Source: an uncultured Prevotellaceae bacterium (GTDB lineage: Bacteria > Bacteroidota > Bacteroidia > Bacteroidales > Bacteroidaceae). From it: a stretch of 5,378 nucleotides of DNA. The position numbers and the translations under genes were made by a program. Every line of letters begins with the position of its first letter. The stretch's first letter is position 1. Shown here one piece after another: positions 4,750 to 5,378 of this stretch. Under the pieces are notes generated by a model. That model searched no databases, was not told where the DNA came from, and saw only the letters and a list, made by a program, of their open reading frames with translations. The stretch is from the NCBI GenBank assembly GCA_937900485.1, contig CALCEL010000002.1, positions 1-5,378 on the forward strand, in the 5' to 3' direction.

Positions 4750-4832
4750 GTGGACGAGCGCGCTTCCGTTCTCACCAAGCACATCGCGGCAGTGGGGAAG
4801 TGGCGCATGACGCTTAACCAACATACTACATT

Positions 4833-5282
4833 ATGGGAAAAGACCAGAAACTGGTGGCGGCGCTGGAAAACGGCTCAGTCATCGACCATATACCAACGGA
4901 AAAGCTGTTCACGATAGCGCAGCTCTTGCACCTGGAGAAATTCACCGAGCCTGTGCTCATCGGCAATAACCTGGAGAGCAAGGTGATGGGGAAAAAGGGA
5001 CTCATCAAGATAAGCGGTAAGTTCTTCACTGAAGACGAGATAAGAAAGCTTGCCGTGGTATGCCCTAACATTAGGATCACGGTCATCAAGAACTTCGAGG
5101 TGGTGGAGAAACGTGAGGTGAGACTACCAGACGTACTTACCGACATCGTCAAGTGCGCCAACCCAGTGTGCATCACGAACAACGAGCCGATGAAGACCGT
5201 GTTCATTGTCAAAGACAACAACATGCTCAAATGCCGCTACTGCGGAAAAGAACAACATCTGGGAAAAATCAAACTGAAATAA
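4833..5282 (+). CDS. pyrI: Aspartate carbamoyltransferase regulatory chain
   Basis: PyrI forms dimers that link PyrB trimers and carry the nucleotide effector sites; in studied enzymes CTP inhibits and ATP activates. The 149-residue protein has the normal two-domain layout. The N-terminal allosteric domain holds GSVIDHIP with Asp19 and His20, Lys59 in GLIKISGK and Lys93 in VVEKREV, matching the nucleotide-binding residues of E. coli PyrI. The C-terminal zinc domain has four cysteines, Cys108, Cys113, Cys134 and Cys137 (CX4C, 20 residues, CX2C), which bind the structural zinc that contacts PyrB. All key residues are present, so effector control is likely retained. An in-frame stop at 4815-4817 fixes the start at 4833. 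The 83-base gap after pyrB is long for an operon but shows no terminator and no TAnnTTTG box. No Shine-Dalgarno sequence is visible. Confidence 0.97.
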   Translation: MGKDQKLVAALENGSVIDHIPTEKLFTIAQLLHLEKFTEPVLIGNNLESKVMGKKGLIKISGKFFTEDEIRKLAVVCPNIRITVIKNFEVVEKREVRLPDVLTDIVKCANPVCITNNEPMKTVFIVKDNNMLKCRYCGKEQHLGKIKLK

Positions 5283-5378
5283 AAATAACGGGATGCTTCG
5301 GCCATCAATGGCAAAACAACGAACATGACGTTCCGCGCGCCGGGACAATCGAGGGAGGCGTCATCAGCCCCAACCGCT
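5283..5378. other. Tail after pyrI, no supported gene
   Basis: No hairpin with a T-tract follows pyrI inside the window, so its transcript may continue. An ATG at 5325 opens 18 codons that run to the window edge, but I do not recognise them, and other short ATG ORFs here stop quickly. Whether a gene begins here cannot be decided from 96 bases. Confidence 0.5.

Noticed and set aside
4750..4832. Small ORF or second promoter between pyrB and pyrI
   Set aside because: A GTG-started frame runs into pyrI out of frame without recognisable sequence, and no TAnnTTTG box is present in the gap.

Overview
The window looks like chromosomal DNA from a member of the Bacteroidota, probably Bacteroidales and possibly Prevotella-like. 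The genus is an inference from overall feel, not a proof. The main evidence is the promoter type: several sites match the Bacteroidota -7 box TAnnTTTG, two of them with a TTTG -33 box 19-20 bases upstream. The protein genes also lack clear Shine-Dalgarno sequences and start after A-rich leaders, as is usual in this phylum.

Layout, left to right. (1) Bases 1-58 hold the 5' part of a tRNA-Val(UAC) gene on the minus strand, cut by the window edge. It has its own minus-strand promoter (138-168) and a foldable leader. (2) Bases 170-660 are AT-rich and hold no clear gene. A second good minus-strand promoter (624-655) has no obvious target except a doubtful 38-codon ORF. (3) Bases 691-823 are packed with palindromes. 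(4) panB (992-1813, + strand) makes ketopantoate for pantothenate and CoA, and ends at a strong terminator (1878-1925). (5) Bases 1926-2788 are a gene-free spacer with extreme A+C richness on the + strand. It is interrupted by a more balanced island (about 2211-2490) that carries an inverted-plus-tandem repeat. (6) A promoter-like box (2789-2796) and a G-enriched, highly foldable leader precede a secreted YhcH/YjgK/YiaL-family protein (3039-3674), whose terminator overlaps its stop codon. (7) pyrB and pyrI (3799-5282) encode the catalytic and regulatory chains of aspartate carbamoyltransferase, behind their own promoter. (8) The last 96 bases show no supported gene.

The protein genes are ordinary metabolism: PanB feeds CoA synthesis, and PyrB with PyrI form the allosteric enzyme that commits carbamoyl phosphate to pyrimidines. 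The YhcH-like protein sits alone between terminators and has no visible link to either pathway. I see no clear new multi-gene system. The features most worth a second look are the structured leader with a possible H-type pseudoknot at 2853-2926, the repeat element at 2320-2429, the orphan promoter at 624-655 and the palindrome cluster at 691-823.
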